In this document: positions 53,026-63,417 of the stretch, one piece after another
How positions within the stretch are numbered: the first letter of the stretch is position 1
How the letters are laid out: the number at the start of each line of letters is the position of its first letter
Source of the DNA: an uncultured Eubacteriales bacterium
GTDB lineage: Bacteria; Bacillota; Clostridia; Oscillospirales; Acutalibacteraceae
Length of the DNA stretch: 64,000 nt
Assembly: GCA_934436505.1 (NCBI GenBank)
Contig: CAKSAP010000001.1
Coordinates: 806,001-870,000 of the forward strand
Reading direction: 5' to 3'
The notes under the pieces: model-generated
What the model was told of the DNA's origin: nothing
Databases searched by the model: none
What the model saw: the letters and a program-made list of their open reading frames with translations, nothing else
Translations under genes and position numbers: made by a program

Positions 53026-53060
53026 AAAGCGTTGTGGGTTAATTTCCATGACGCTTTTTT
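53026..53060 (+). terminator. Terminator after the PutP-type gene
   Basis: AAAGCGT (53026-53032) pairs with ACGCTTT (53051-53057), followed by a T run. Confidence 0.7.
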
Positions 53061-53099
53061 TATCAGTACCGATAATGGTAGTAAAACCGCAAATCACAA

Positions 53100-53128
53100 T
53101 TGAAATTTACTTTGTTTTGTGATAAGAT
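53100..53128 (+). promoter_or_regulatory. Promoter of the alpha-galactosidase gene
   Basis: TTGAAA and TAAGAT are separated by 17 bp, 30 bp before the ATG at 53159. Confidence 0.6.
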
Positions 53129-53158
53129 TTTTATATTGTGAAAGCGAGGTAAAATGCT

Positions 53159-54454
53159 ATGAAAAATAAAAACGACGTTGCAAAAAAACCGCCTATGGGT
53201 TGGAACAGCTGGGACTGCTACGGTGCTGCCGTAAATGAAGAACAACTTATCGGAAACGCCGAGTATATGAGGGATAACCTCAAGAAATACGGCTGGGAAT
53301 ACGTTGTCTGCGACATTCAATGGTATGAGCCGAAGGCTAAAAATACCGATTATAACAACTTTACCGAGCTTTGTATGGATGAGTATTCAAGGCTTATCCC
53401 TGCCGAAAATCGCTTCCCGTCCTCAAAAAACGGTGTGGGCTTTAAGAATATAGCCGACCATATTCACGGTATGGGACTTAAATTCGGCATACATATAATG
53501 CGTGGCATACCTCGTCAGGCAGTTCACAATAACACTAAAATTTTAGGCACGGACAGGACGGCAAGGCAGATTGCTCATCATTTTTCCGTTTGTCCGTGGA
53601 ATACCGATATGTACGGCGTGGAAACACGGGTAAAGGGTGCGCAGGAATACTATAATTCTCTTTTCAAGCTCTATGCCGAATGGGGAGTGGATTTCGTCAA
53701 GGTTGACGATATTGCAAATACGGAGTTCAAGCCCCATGAGCCTTATTCGGCAAGGGAAGAAATTGAAATGATAAGACGTGCGATAGACTCCTGCGGCAGA
53801 GATATGGTTTTGAGCCTTTCTCCCGGACCTGCACAGGTTGAGGTTGCCGACCACCTTATGAAAAACGCAAATATGTGGCGTATGACGGGCGACTTTTGGG
53901 ACGTTTGGGACAAGCTCTATGAAATGTTTGAAAAGACCGAAAAATGGTATCCGTATGTCGGCCAGGGCTGCTGGCCCGACTGCGATATGCTGCCGCTTGG
54001 CAATATTTCGGTAAACGGCACCTGCCACGGCCCGCAGAACAGATACACGCAGTTTACAAAGGACGAGCAAATTACCCTTATGACGCTTTGGAGCATCTTC
54101 CGTTCTCCGCTTATGTTCGGAGGAGAAATGCGAAACAACGACGAGTGGACGCTCTCCTTGATAACCAATGAGGAAATTCTTGACATAAATCAAAATTCAC
54201 ATTCCGCAAAGCCTGTTTTTGACGACGGAAAAACGATTGTGTGGCAGTCGGTATCGGCGAGGGAAAATCCCGTTATAGCCGTGTTTAACGCCGACAAAGC
54301 AGAGCGTGAAATTGCCGTAGACTTAGAGAAATTGGGCATATCGGGCGAGCATACGCTTCGTGATTTATGGAAAAAGGAAAACGTCGGCAGGGTTAATGAT
54401 AAGCTTACCGTTACGGTAAATCCGCACGGCGCAAAAATATACGAGCTTTATTAA
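53159..54454 (+). CDS. Alpha-galactosidase, glycoside hydrolase family 27
   Basis: This 431-residue enzyme has the GH27 opening KPPMGWNSWDCYG, a (beta/alpha)8 barrel with the nucleophile Asp in VDFVKVDDI and the acid/base in WRMTGDFWDVWD, and a small C-terminal beta domain. There is no signal peptide, so it acts in the cytosol, probably on imported alpha-galactosides of plant origin. The gap to addB is only 16 bp, which may give read-through. Confidence 0.88.
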   Translation: MKNKNDVAKKPPMGWNSWDCYGAAVNEEQLIGNAEYMRDNLKKYGWEYVVCDIQWYEPKAKNTDYNNFTELCMDEYSRLIPAENRFPSSKNGVGFKNIADHIHGMGLKFGIHIMRGIPRQAVHNNTKILGTDRTARQIAHHFSVCPWNTDMYGVETRVKGAQEYYNSLFKLYAEWGVDFVKVDDIANTEFKPHEPYSAREEIEMIRRAIDSCGRDMVLSLSPGPAQVEVADHLMKNANMWRMTGDFWDVWDKLYEMFEKTEKWYPYVGQGCWPDCDMLPLGNISVNGTCHGPQNRYTQFTKDEQITLMTLWSIFRSPLMFGGEMRNNDEWTLSLITNEEILDINQNSHSAKPVFDDGKTIVWQSVSARENPVIAVFNADKAEREIAVDLEKLGISGEHTLRDLWKKENVGRVNDKLTVTVNPHGAKIYELY

Positions 54455-54470
54455 GCAAAGGAAATTAAAA

Positions 54471-57400
54471 ATGTTAAATCTTATTCTCGGCAAGACACCG
54501 TTTGTTAAAACCGAATACGTCAGACAGCTTGTTGCCGAAAGGGCAAAAAACGGGGAAAGGTGCATAATCATTGTCCCCGAGCAGTTTTCTTATGAAACCG
54601 AAAAATCAATGCTTGATTTGGTCGGCGCTCAAAATATGCTTTTTGTTGACGTTTTGAGTATGACGAGGCTTGCACAGCTGATACTTTCCGAGCACGCAGA
54701 CCCCGAGGAAAAGCCCGAGGCTGATGACGGCGTTAAAATGATGACAATGAGCCTTGCGCTTGAAAAGCTTGGGGATAAGCTTCAAATTTACAGAAAATAC
54801 ACCGCAAGACCGCAGCTTATAGCGGAGCTTGTGTCCTTTGCGACGGAATTAAAGCAATGGACTGTCTCCGTTGACAGCCTTGACGAGTTTTCAAAAAACG
54901 CAAAAGCTTCGTCGCTTAAATCAAAGCTTGATGAGCTTGTTATGATTCTTTCGCTTTACAATACAATGCTCGAAAAATCCTACTACAACACCGACGATAA
55001 GCTCACACGTCTTTCCTCGGTGCTTTCGGAGTGCCGATATTTTGAGGATAAAATTGTAGCGATAGACGGCTTTACACGTTTTACAAAGCAGGAATACGCT
55101 GTCGTGGACAGAATTCTTGCACAGTCGCCGCAGACTTATATAACCTTTGACTCGGACGGCGGCAAGGACGGCTATTCTCTTTTTGCCAACAACAACAGAC
55201 AGGTCGAGCTGCTCAAGAGCCTTGCCAATAAAAGCTCTGTGAAAATCGCTCCGATTAAATATGTCGAAGCGAATTTTGACGATGCGGAGGTTTTCAAAAG
55301 CCTTTCGGAAGGTGCTTTTTGCCCTGAATTTACCGTGTCGGACGTGTCCTGCGACGGTAAGATTAAAATCGTTTCCGCACCAAACAAGGCTGACGAATGT
55401 GAATTTGTCGCAATGAGCATTAAACGCCTTATGCGTGAAAAGAATGTTCGTTGCCGGGATATTGCCGTGCTTCAGAGAAGTGAGGGCTCTTACGATAAGG
55501 AACTTTCCTCGGCGTTCAAGAGGTACGGTGTGCCGTTTTACGAGGATGCACGTCAGGCTGTTGCGAACGAGCCGCTGGCGGTATATCTCACGTCTCTTTT
55601 GGAGATTGCCTGCAACGGCTTGAACACCGACGTTCTTATGAGGCATTTGAAAACGGGACTTTCGAGCCTTACCGCAGATGAAATATCCAAACTTGAAAAT
55701 TATGCGTTTGTTTGGCGCATAAGCTCGGCACAATGGCGTAATGATTTTATCGAAAATCCAAGCGGCTTCGGCAATAAGCTAAGCGATTTTGACAGAAATA
55801 CGCTTCGTTATCTCAACTCTTTAAGGGAAAAGGCGGTAGCGCCCGTTCTCGCCTTTAAGGAGGATTTTTCGCAGGCTGAAAATGAGAAAAAAGCCGAGGT
55901 AATATACGACTACCTTATAAAAAATTCTATCGATAAAAAATTAAAATGCCTTTCGGACGAGCTCTTGAAGGGCGGAAAAACCGCACTTTCTCAGGAACAG
56001 GATGCGGTGTGGCGGCTTGTTGTCGATATGCTTGACAAGCTGTGGAATACCTGCCGGCAAAGCAATATTTCCGACAAGCGATTTTACGAGCTTTTCAACA
56101 TTCTGTTAAGCGTCAGCGACTTCGGAAGCGTTCCTAAGGCTATTGACGCCGTAACGCTTTCGGCGGCGGACAGGGCGAGAATGCCGCAGAAAAAATATGT
56201 TTTTATAGTCGGCGCAAACGACGGCGAATTTCCGCTTAATCCTCCTACGCAGGGACTTTTGAGCGACAAGGACAGAACGGAGCTTAAAATGTCGGGCATC
56301 GAGCTTGCCGAAACAGCCGATTACAAATTAACCGAAGAAAAATATATAGCCTACCGTTCCTTGATAACGGCGAGCGAGGGGCTTTTTGTGTCCTATTGCG
56401 ACGCCGATTATATGGGGGCGAGTATGGCACCGTCGCAAATCGTGCGTGAAATTTGTAGGATATTCCCGTCGGCAGAGGTTGAGGAATATGAAAATATCCC
56501 TCCGCTTGAAAAAATCGAAAGCGAGGCTTCGGCGTTTGAGATGTACGCCAAGGGTTACAACGAGGACACGGAGCTTACTGCGTCGCTTCGGGAGTATTTA
56601 CAATCCGACAACGTAAACAGGGGAAGGCTTCAAACGCTTGAAAATTCCGCCGATAAAAGAGACGAGAGAATTGACAGCGGCGAAATCGCAACCGAGCTTT
56701 TCGGGAAGAATATGCACCTTTCCGCTTCAAAGACGGAGGTCTATTACAAATGCCCCTTCCAATATTTCTGCAAGTACGGCATTTATGCGAAGCCAAGAAA
56801 AGAAGCGCAGGTTGACCCTGCCATAAGCGGAAGCCTTATCCATAAGGTGTTTGAGATAATTCTCGATGAATTTCCAAAGCAGAAATTGATTGAAGCATCG
56901 CCGGAAGTGTTGAAAAAGAGAATTTCCGAAATTATGGATGCTTATCTCGATGAAAAAATGGGCGGTGCGCAGTCAAAGTCAAAACGTTTTTTGAAGCAGT
57001 ATAATTCGATTTCAGAGCAGATATTTTTTGCTCTGTCAAAGATGGTCGAGGAATTCAAGGTCAGCGATTTTGCACCTGCGGATTTTGAACTCCCCATAAG
57101 CTACGGCGCAGATATTGAGCCCTATGAGCTGTCCCTTTCCGACGGCGGAACGCTCAGCGTAAGCGGAAACGTTGACAGGGTTGACACAATGGAGAAAAAC
57201 GGCAAAAAATATCTTCGTGTAGTCGATTACAAATCGGGCGGCAAGACGTTCAACCTGAGCGATGTTGTAAGCGGCTTGAGCACGCAGATGCTTATATATC
57301 TTTTCGCTATCGAGAAAAACGGAAAGGAAAAATACGGCGATATTATTCCGAGCGGTGTGCTCTATATGCCTGCTAAGGCTGCGGCGTCGGATCTTGACAG

Positions 57401-57809
57401 ATACGCAAGCGAGCAGGATATTACCGATAAGGTGCTCAAATCCAACCGAATGAGTGGCATAATCGTAGACGATATTGATATTATCAAGGGTATGGAGCAC
57501 GACGTAAACGGCTGGTTTATCCCTGTAACTTTAACAAAAAGCGGTGCCTTTGACCGTCGCAGCAAGCTTATAAAGGCTGAAGATTTTGTTAGACTTAAAA
57601 GAAAAATAGATATGATATTAAAGCAGATGGCACTCAATCTCCACAAAGGCGAAATTCCTATTTTGCCGGCTAAGGAAGATGTGTGCAAATATTGCGATTA
57701 CTCGGCGGTTTGCGGCTTTGAGGACGGCGACAGCTACCGTGAAATCGCTGACGGCAAGGATAATGAGATAATTGAGATTTTGAGAAACGAGGAGGAAGAA
57801 AATGGCTGA
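54471..57809 (+). CDS. addB: ATP-dependent helicase/nuclease subunit B
   Basis: This 1112-residue AddB (RexB-like) protein works with AddA in double-strand break repair and degradation of linear DNA. The C-terminal nuclease (GNVDRVD ... VVDYKSGGKTF) is flanked by the Cys of a 4Fe-4S cluster: YKCPFQYFC upstream and CKYCDYSAVC near residues 1072-1081. The N-terminal ATP site is degenerate: ILGKTPFVKTE where relatives have G..GSGKT. The end overlaps addA by 8 bases. Confidence 0.93.
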   Translation: MLNLILGKTPFVKTEYVRQLVAERAKNGERCIIIVPEQFSYETEKSMLDLVGAQNMLFVDVLSMTRLAQLILSEHADPEEKPEADDGVKMMTMSLALEKLGDKLQIYRKYTARPQLIAELVSFATELKQWTVSVDSLDEFSKNAKASSLKSKLDELVMILSLYNTMLEKSYYNTDDKLTRLSSVLSECRYFEDKIVAIDGFTRFTKQEYAVVDRILAQSPQTYITFDSDGGKDGYSLFANNNRQVELLKSLANKSSVKIAPIKYVEANFDDAEVFKSLSEGAFCPEFTVSDVSCDGKIKIVSAPNKADECEFVAMSIKRLMREKNVRCRDIAVLQRSEGSYDKELSSAFKRYGVPFYEDARQAVANEPLAVYLTSLLEIACNGLNTDVLMRHLKTGLSSLTADEISKLENYAFVWRISSAQWRNDFIENPSGFGNKLSDFDRNTLRYLNSLREKAVAPVLAFKEDFSQAENEKKAEVIYDYLIKNSIDKKLKCLSDELLKGGKTALSQEQDAVWRLVVDMLDKLWNTCRQSNISDKRFYELFNILLSVSDFGSVPKAIDAVTLSAADRARMPQKKYVFIVGANDGEFPLNPPTQGLLSDKDRTELKMSGIELAETADYKLTEEKYIAYRSLITASEGLFVSYCDADYMGASMAPSQIVREICRIFPSAEVEEYENIPPLEKIESEASAFEMYAKGYNEDTELTASLREYLQSDNVNRGRLQTLENSADKRDERIDSGEIATELFGKNMHLSASKTEVYYKCPFQYFCKYGIYAKPRKEAQVDPAISGSLIHKVFEIILDEFPKQKLIEASPEVLKKRISEIMDAYLDEKMGGAQSKSKRFLKQYNSISEQIFFALSKMVEEFKVSDFAPADFELPISYGADIEPYELSLSDGGTLSVSGNVDRVDTMEKNGKKYLRVVDYKSGGKTFNLSDVVSGLSTQMLIYLFAIEKNGKEKYGDIIPSGVLYMPAKAAASDLDRYASEQDITDKVLKSNRMSGIIVDDIDIIKGMEHDVNGWFIPVTLTKSGAFDRRSKLIKAEDFVRLKRKIDMILKQMALNLHKGEIPILPAKEDVCKYCDYSAVCGFEDGDSYREIADGKDNEIIEILRNEEEENG

Positions 57810-60800
57810 TAAACCCTTAACGCCCGAACAGAAAAAGGCGATTGAAACCGACGGCAGCCTTATCGTTTCTGCGGCGGCAGGCTCGGGAAAAACCTTTGTG
57901 CTTGTCAGGCGTATCATAAACAAGCTTTTGCGTGAGGACAACCCCGTTTCCATTGACAGGCTTTTGATTGTAACGTTTACAAGGGCGGCTGCCAATGAGA
58001 TGCGCCAAAGGCTCGGCGTTGCTCTCGAAAAGAAAATTGCAGAGGACCCTACAAACGTTTTCCTCCAACGTCAGCAGGCAATGCTGCCTCTTGCCGAAAT
58101 TTGCACAATGGACCAATATTTCAACTCTCTTGTCAAGGATAATTTCCATAGGCTGAAAATCACGCCCGATTTTCGTATGCTCGACGAAAGCGAGGCGGAT
58201 ATGCTTTCCGACGAGGCACTCGACGAGGTAATCGAGGAGGCTTATGAGGGCGAAAGAGAATTGTTTGACCGTCTTTTGAAGGATCTTGGCTGCGAAAAGA
58301 ACGATAAATCGCTTTCAGAGAGCATAAAAAAGCTTAACAAGTATGCAAATTCGTATCCTTATCCCGAAAAATGGCTTGAGGAAATATCGCAGAGCTATAC
58401 GCAGGAGAAAAAACCGCAGGATACCGTGTTCGGCGAAATATTGCTTGAAATGGCGGTAAGACACAGCTCTTATGCAATAAAGCAGTTGAATTTCGGCATT
58501 GATTTGGTCAGGGATATTCCCGAGCTTGACAAGCTCGTACCGTTGCTTTCGGAAGAAGAGGTGCAGGCGCAAAGCATTAAGGATGCGGCCGAGAAAAAGG
58601 CGTGGCATGAGCTGTACACTCTTTCCCGAACGATAAAATTCGCAAGATATCCGTCCTCATTTCCAAAGAGTACGGCAGGGATGTACGAACGCATTTATGC
58701 AAAGGCTCTCAGGGACAGCGCAAAGGATATTATTACGGATGTTGCTTCGTGTATATGCGCAGACGAAAAGGACTTTATAAATGACATTGCGGAGTTTTCG
58801 GTGGTCGTGCCGGAGCTTATAAAAATTATTATGGCGTACAGAGAGCGTTGCGCTCAAAAAAAGGCGGAGATAAATGCGCTTGCCTTTGAAGACGTAACGC
58901 ATCTTGCGCTCAATTTGCTTGTTGAAAACGGCGAATATACGGACATTGCAAGGGAGCTTCGTGAAAAATACGACGAAATTTTAATTGACGAGTATCAGGA
59001 CACCAACTCTACGCAGGACACAATCTTTTCGGCTCTTTCAAAGGACGAAACAAACCTGTTCGTTGTCGGCGATGTAAAGCAGTCGATTTACGGCTTCCGT
59101 CTTGCGATGCCTGAAATTTTCCTTAACAGAATTAAAAGACAAAAGCAATCGACAGACCCTAAAAAGATTTTTGTAAGTCTTGATAAAAATTTCAGAAGCA
59201 GAAGAGAAGTCCTTGAGGGCTCAAACTATATTTTCAGAAAGCTTATGAACGAGCATACGGGAAATATTATCTATGACGAAAAGGAATCGTTAAAGGCAGG
59301 GGCGACTTATCCCGAAACAGATATTCCTAAGGTGGAAATGTATGTTCTCGACAAGGAGAAAATAGGCAAAAAAGAGACCTCGGAAATAGATTTCGTTGCC
59401 GATAAGATAGAAGAGCTGCTTCGCTTTGGAGAGGTTTATGACCCCGACAGCAAGAGTATGCGGCGTGCCGAAAAAAAGGATATTTGTATTCTTTTGCGAA
59501 AAAACAAGCAGGGACCCGTAATTGTCAGAGAGCTCAGAAGAAGGGGAATATCGGCGTATTTTGAAAGCGACTCGGGATTTTTCAAAAATCCGGAGGTGGC
59601 GGTAATGCTTTCGCTTTTGTCGATTATCGACAATCCCTTGCAGGACGTGCCGCTTTTAAGTGCCTTGATGTCTCCGATTTTCGGCTTTACCGCAGACGAT
59701 ATTTCAAAGCTCAGAATTGCGGACAGAAAAGGAGACTTTTATAAGCTTATAAGAAAATCCGAGGATGAGAAGTGTAAGAATTTCGTTAAGGAGTATGACG
59801 ATTACAAGAAGCTCAGCACCGTGTTGAGCGTCGGCGACTTAATAAGAACGATATATGAGCGTACGGGCTATCTCTCTGTTGTCAGCGCAATGAGCAACGG
59901 AGAAATGCGAAAGCTTAATTTGATGCTCTTGACGGAGTATGCGCAGAGCTATGAGGAGAACGGTAACAGCGGTCTCCCCGGATTTATGCGATTTATCGAA
60001 CGAATGAAAAAAAGCGAGTCCGATTTCAAGCCTGCAACGAACGTGAGCGAAAATGCAAATGTTGTAAGAATTATGTCTGTGCATAAGAGTAAGGGACTTG
60101 AATTCCCGATTGTAATTCTTGCCGATACAGGGGCGCCGCTTCCCAACAATAACGGCGAGCTTGCCGTAAACAGGCAGACGGGAATAGGACTTAGATTTTA
60201 CGACAGGGCAACCTACCGTAAGTATTCCACTATTCAGTATGAGGCGACAAAGTACATACAGTCGCTTGACGATTGCTCGGAGTCTCTGCGTGCACTCTAC
60301 GTTGCAATGACAAGGGCAAAGGAGCGTCTTATCATAACGGGGACTGTCGGTGATCTTACAAAAGCCGCAACCGCTTTAAGCGCAAATTGCTTTGAAGAAC
60401 AAATCGACAGCGTTGCAACCGAAAAAAATTCGGGCTTCTTAAAATATTTGCTTATGGGCTACTTCCGCCATCCCAACGCCGGAAAGCTGCGTAATTACGT
60501 GGGCTATAAGGGAAACTTTGACGTCGGAGTTGATTTCAAGCTTGACTTTGATATTGTAACCGAGGCAAAGGAGCAAGCAGAGGAGCAGAAGCACGAGAAA
60601 ATCAAACGCACGGCAAAGCCCGACAGCGAAACGGTTGCCGAGATTAAAAGACGTGCCGAGTACGAATACGAATTTGTGCCGCTTTCCGACTATTCGACCA
60701 AGATGTCTGCTTCGGAGCTTAACCGAGCACAAAACGAGACGGAATTTTATATAACCGACAAGCCGTCGTTTGCGAAGAACGGAAAATTGACCGCCGCCGA

Positions 60801-61296
60801 AAAAGGAACTGCAATGCATCGCTTTATGGAGGTGTGCGATTTCAAGTCGGCAAAGAACGATATTGACTCGGAATGTGAACGTCTTGTCGGAAATAAGCTT
60901 TTAACGCCCGAGCAGGCGCAGTCGCTTGACAGAAAAACGCTTGCACGCTTCTTTGACGGCGACCTTTATAAGCGTATAGAAAAATCCGACAGGGTTTTAA
61001 GGGAACAGAAATTTACCGTTTTCCTGCCGCTTGACGTTGTTTCGGACAGCGAAGAAAATGTATATAAGCAGGAGCGTGTTTTAATTCAGGGCGTTATCGA
61101 CTGTGCGTTCTTTGAGGACGGAAAGCTTGTTGTGCTCGACTATAAGACCGACAGGGTTGACAATATGGACGAGCTTTGCGAGCGTTACAGAAAACAGCTT
61201 GAGGTGTATAAAACGGCGGCGGAACAGACCTTTTCTACCGAAGTTAAGGAGCTTGCGATTTACTCTTTCTGCCTCGGAGAAGAAAAAATTATCTGA
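57802..61296 (+). CDS. addA: ATP-dependent helicase/nuclease subunit A
   Basis: This 1164-residue UvrD-type helicase has Walker A AAAGSGKTFVLV (about 24-35), TFTRAAANEMRQRL, motif II LIDEYQDTNS, GDVKQSIYGFR, MSVHKSKGLEFP and TRAKERL. The C-terminal RecB-like nuclease has GVIDCAFF ... LDYKTDRV. It unwinds and trims DNA ends with AddB. The start overlaps addB, so the two are translated together. Confidence 0.95.
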   Translation: MADKPLTPEQKKAIETDGSLIVSAAAGSGKTFVLVRRIINKLLREDNPVSIDRLLIVTFTRAAANEMRQRLGVALEKKIAEDPTNVFLQRQQAMLPLAEICTMDQYFNSLVKDNFHRLKITPDFRMLDESEADMLSDEALDEVIEEAYEGERELFDRLLKDLGCEKNDKSLSESIKKLNKYANSYPYPEKWLEEISQSYTQEKKPQDTVFGEILLEMAVRHSSYAIKQLNFGIDLVRDIPELDKLVPLLSEEEVQAQSIKDAAEKKAWHELYTLSRTIKFARYPSSFPKSTAGMYERIYAKALRDSAKDIITDVASCICADEKDFINDIAEFSVVVPELIKIIMAYRERCAQKKAEINALAFEDVTHLALNLLVENGEYTDIARELREKYDEILIDEYQDTNSTQDTIFSALSKDETNLFVVGDVKQSIYGFRLAMPEIFLNRIKRQKQSTDPKKIFVSLDKNFRSRREVLEGSNYIFRKLMNEHTGNIIYDEKESLKAGATYPETDIPKVEMYVLDKEKIGKKETSEIDFVADKIEELLRFGEVYDPDSKSMRRAEKKDICILLRKNKQGPVIVRELRRRGISAYFESDSGFFKNPEVAVMLSLLSIIDNPLQDVPLLSALMSPIFGFTADDISKLRIADRKGDFYKLIRKSEDEKCKNFVKEYDDYKKLSTVLSVGDLIRTIYERTGYLSVVSAMSNGEMRKLNLMLLTEYAQSYEENGNSGLPGFMRFIERMKKSESDFKPATNVSENANVVRIMSVHKSKGLEFPIVILADTGAPLPNNNGELAVNRQTGIGLRFYDRATYRKYSTIQYEATKYIQSLDDCSESLRALYVAMTRAKERLIITGTVGDLTKAATALSANCFEEQIDSVATEKNSGFLKYLLMGYFRHPNAGKLRNYVGYKGNFDVGVDFKLDFDIVTEAKEQAEEQKHEKIKRTAKPDSETVAEIKRRAEYEYEFVPLSDYSTKMSASELNRAQNETEFYITDKPSFAKNGKLTAAEKGTAMHRFMEVCDFKSAKNDIDSECERLVGNKLLTPEQAQSLDRKTLARFFDGDLYKRIEKSDRVLREQKFTVFLPLDVVSDSEENVYKQERVLIQGVIDCAFFEDGKLVVLDYKTDRVDNMDELCERYRKQLEVYKTAAEQTFSTEVKELAIYSFCLGEEKII

Positions 61297-61321
61297 TTTT
61301 GTGTTTTTTTCAAAAAACCAC

Positions 61322-61350
61322 TTGCATTTTTGTACACTTTGTGTTATCAT
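61322..61350 (+). promoter_or_regulatory. Promoter of rpmE
   Basis: TTGCAT and TATCAT are separated by 17 bp, 50 bp before the ATG at 61402. Confidence 0.55.
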
Positions 61351-61401
61351 TTCATACGCTATGCATTAAGTACTTTAGGTAATCGAAAGAGGTGACAGTT
61401 A

Positions 61402-61608
61402 ATGAAAGACGGAATTCATCCCGAATACAAGCCCACAACAGTAAAGTGCGCTTGCGGTGCTACATTTGAAACTTCTTCAACTAAGGAAGACATTCGTGTT
61501 GATATTTGCTCAAATTGTCATCCGTTCTTTACAGGCAAGCAGAAGCTTGTTGATACAGGCGGACGAGTTGACAGATTCAATAAGAGATATAATCTTAACA
61601 ACAAATAA
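61402..61608 (+). CDS. rpmE: Ribosomal protein L31 (zinc-binding form)
   Basis: This 68-residue protein is L31 with all four zinc-binding cysteines (C16, C18, C36, C39), the zinc-containing form rather than the zinc-free paralogue. The sequence KDGIHPEY and FFTGKQKLVDTGGRVDRF is diagnostic. It is monocistronic, with its own promoter and terminator. Confidence 0.97.
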   Translation: MKDGIHPEYKPTTVKCACGATFETSSTKEDIRVDICSNCHPFFTGKQKLVDTGGRVDRFNKRYNLNNK

Positions 61609-61623
61609 GACTGATATCATTAG

Positions 61624-61651
61624 AAAGCGGTACTTACGGTGCCGCTTTTTG
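61624..61651 (+). terminator. Terminator of rpmE
   Basis: AAAGCGG pairs with CCGCTTT, followed by T residues. Confidence 0.75.
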
Positions 61652-61683
61652 ATTTATATTTTTACATAAAAGGAGGCGTAAAT

Positions 61684-62304
61684 ATGAACGAGTATAAAAC
61701 AGTGCATAAGGAAGCTTATAATGAGTTTACCGAAAAGCGATCAAGGTTTATCGGCTATGCCTGTCCCGTCAAGACGGTTGATGAGGCAAACGCTTTTATT
61801 TCAAGAATAAAGCAGAAGCATTGGGACGCAAAGCATAATGTTTACGCCTACATATTAAAGGACGGCGGCATTAAACGCTATTCCGACGACGGCGAGCCGC
61901 AGGGAACGGCAGGAATACCCGTGCTCGACGTGCTTGAAAAAAGTCAAACGGTTGACGTTTGCGTTGTCGTAACAAGGTATTTCGGCGGAATACTCTTGGG
62001 CGGAGGCGGACTTGTCCGTGCTTATTCTCACGGTGCGAAAATTGCGCTTGATGCAGGCGAGATTATCACAATGTCGCTTTGCAGTGAAATGAAAGCTGAG
62101 TGCGATTACACGCTTTACGGGAAAATTACCCCGATTATAACGGCTAACGGCGGAAAAATAACCGATACGCAGTTTACCGATAAGGTCGAGGTTTGCTATA
62201 CGGTTGTCGGAGAAAACGAGGAAAAATTATCCTCTGCAATTTTCGAAGCGACAAACGGAAAGGTTATGCCGCAGAGGCTCGGCGAAAAATTTTCAGTCGT
62301 TTAG
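61684..62304 (+). CDS. YigZ/IMPACT family protein
   Basis: This 206-residue protein has the UPF0029 N-terminal domain (RSRFIGYACPV, AYILKDGGIKRYSDDGEPQGTAG, VVVTRYFGGILLGGGGLVRAY) and a ferredoxin-like C-terminal half. The family is related to eukaryotic IMPACT; a role in translation or stress control is suggested but not settled. I chose ATG 61684 because AAAAGGAGG precedes it. Confidence 0.92.
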   Translation: MNEYKTVHKEAYNEFTEKRSRFIGYACPVKTVDEANAFISRIKQKHWDAKHNVYAYILKDGGIKRYSDDGEPQGTAGIPVLDVLEKSQTVDVCVVVTRYFGGILLGGGGLVRAYSHGAKIALDAGEIITMSLCSEMKAECDYTLYGKITPIITANGGKITDTQFTDKVEVCYTVVGENEEKLSSAIFEATNGKVMPQRLGEKFSVV

Positions 62305-62388
62305 TAAAAATTTTCGAGTAAAACAGGGGAATTTGCATTTTTTGTGCGTATAAAGCATTAGTGAGTATTTTTTGAGAGGAGAAAAACC

Positions 62389-63384
62389 GTGCTTATAAGG
62401 GAACATACACAGCTTATTGAGAAGCAAACCTTGAGTGAGTATGCCGCACTTTCCGAAAACAGCAAGGGCAGAATTACGCCTATTGAGGAATGTGATATAA
62501 GAACCTGCTTTCAGCGTGACAGGGACAGGATAATCCACTCAAACTCTTTCAGACGCTTGAAGCATAAAACACAGGTCTTTCTTTCTCCCGAGGGCGACCA
62601 TTACAGGACACGCCTTACCCATACTCTTGAGGTTTCGCAGATTGCAAGGACTATTTCAAGGGCTTTGAGGCTCAATGAGGATTTGACGGAGGCTATTGCT
62701 CTCGGACACGACCTCGGACACACTCCGTTCGGTCATGCAGGCGAGAGGGCTTTGAACGACGTTTTCCCCACGGGCTTTCGTCATTTTGAGCAGAGCCTGC
62801 GAGTTGTCGATAAGCTCGAAAAAAACGGCGACGGGCTCAATCTTACATATGAGGTTAGAGACGGTATTCTCTGCCACACAATCGGCAAAGAGGCTGATAC
62901 GCTTGAGGGCAGAATTGTAAAATTAGCCGACAGAATTGCCTATATAAATCACGACATTGACGACGCTATCCGTGCAGGCGTTTTATCCGAAAGCGATATT
63001 CCGAAAAGCATTACCGACGTATTGGGCGACAGCAAGTCGAAAAGGATAAACACCCTTGTTGTGTCGGCGATTGAAAACAGCTCGGACGATTTAAGGCTTG
63101 CACCCGAAATCAAGCAGCCGTTTGACGAGCTTCACAAATTTATGTTTAAGAATGTTTATACCAACGTAAAGTGTAAGGGCGAGGAGCATAAGGCGGAGGC
63201 TCTTATCAAAAATCTTTACGGCTATTTTGTTGAAAACCCCGACTCACTTCCCGAGTTCTACAAAAAGGTTGTCGAATCGGAGGGGAGAGAGCGTGCGGCT
63301 TGCGACTATGTTGCGAGTATGTCCGACGGCTATGTGCTGAAGATATACAACGAGCTGTTCATACCGACCGCTTGGATGTATTAA
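62389..63384 (+). CDS. dgt: Deoxyguanosinetriphosphate triphosphohydrolase (housekeeping Dgt)
   Basis: This 331-residue HD enzyme starts at GTG after GAGGAG. FQRDRDRIIHSNSFRRLKHKT and RLTHTLEVSQIART lead into the metal site H78, H107-D108 (LGHDLGHTPFGHAGER) and a later Asp in VKLADRIAYINHD. It splits dGTP or other dNTPs into a deoxynucleoside and triphosphate. It directly precedes dnaG, a common arrangement in Clostridia. A divergent relative lies in the island at 3210. Confidence 0.93.
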   Translation: MLIREHTQLIEKQTLSEYAALSENSKGRITPIEECDIRTCFQRDRDRIIHSNSFRRLKHKTQVFLSPEGDHYRTRLTHTLEVSQIARTISRALRLNEDLTEAIALGHDLGHTPFGHAGERALNDVFPTGFRHFEQSLRVVDKLEKNGDGLNLTYEVRDGILCHTIGKEADTLEGRIVKLADRIAYINHDIDDAIRAGVLSESDIPKSITDVLGDSKSKRINTLVVSAIENSSDDLRLAPEIKQPFDELHKFMFKNVYTNVKCKGEEHKAEALIKNLYGYFVENPDSLPEFYKKVVESEGRERAACDYVASMSDGYVLKIYNELFIPTAWMY

Positions 63385-63417
63385 GATATATTGAATTTGT
63401 AAAAAGGAGGAATTTAT

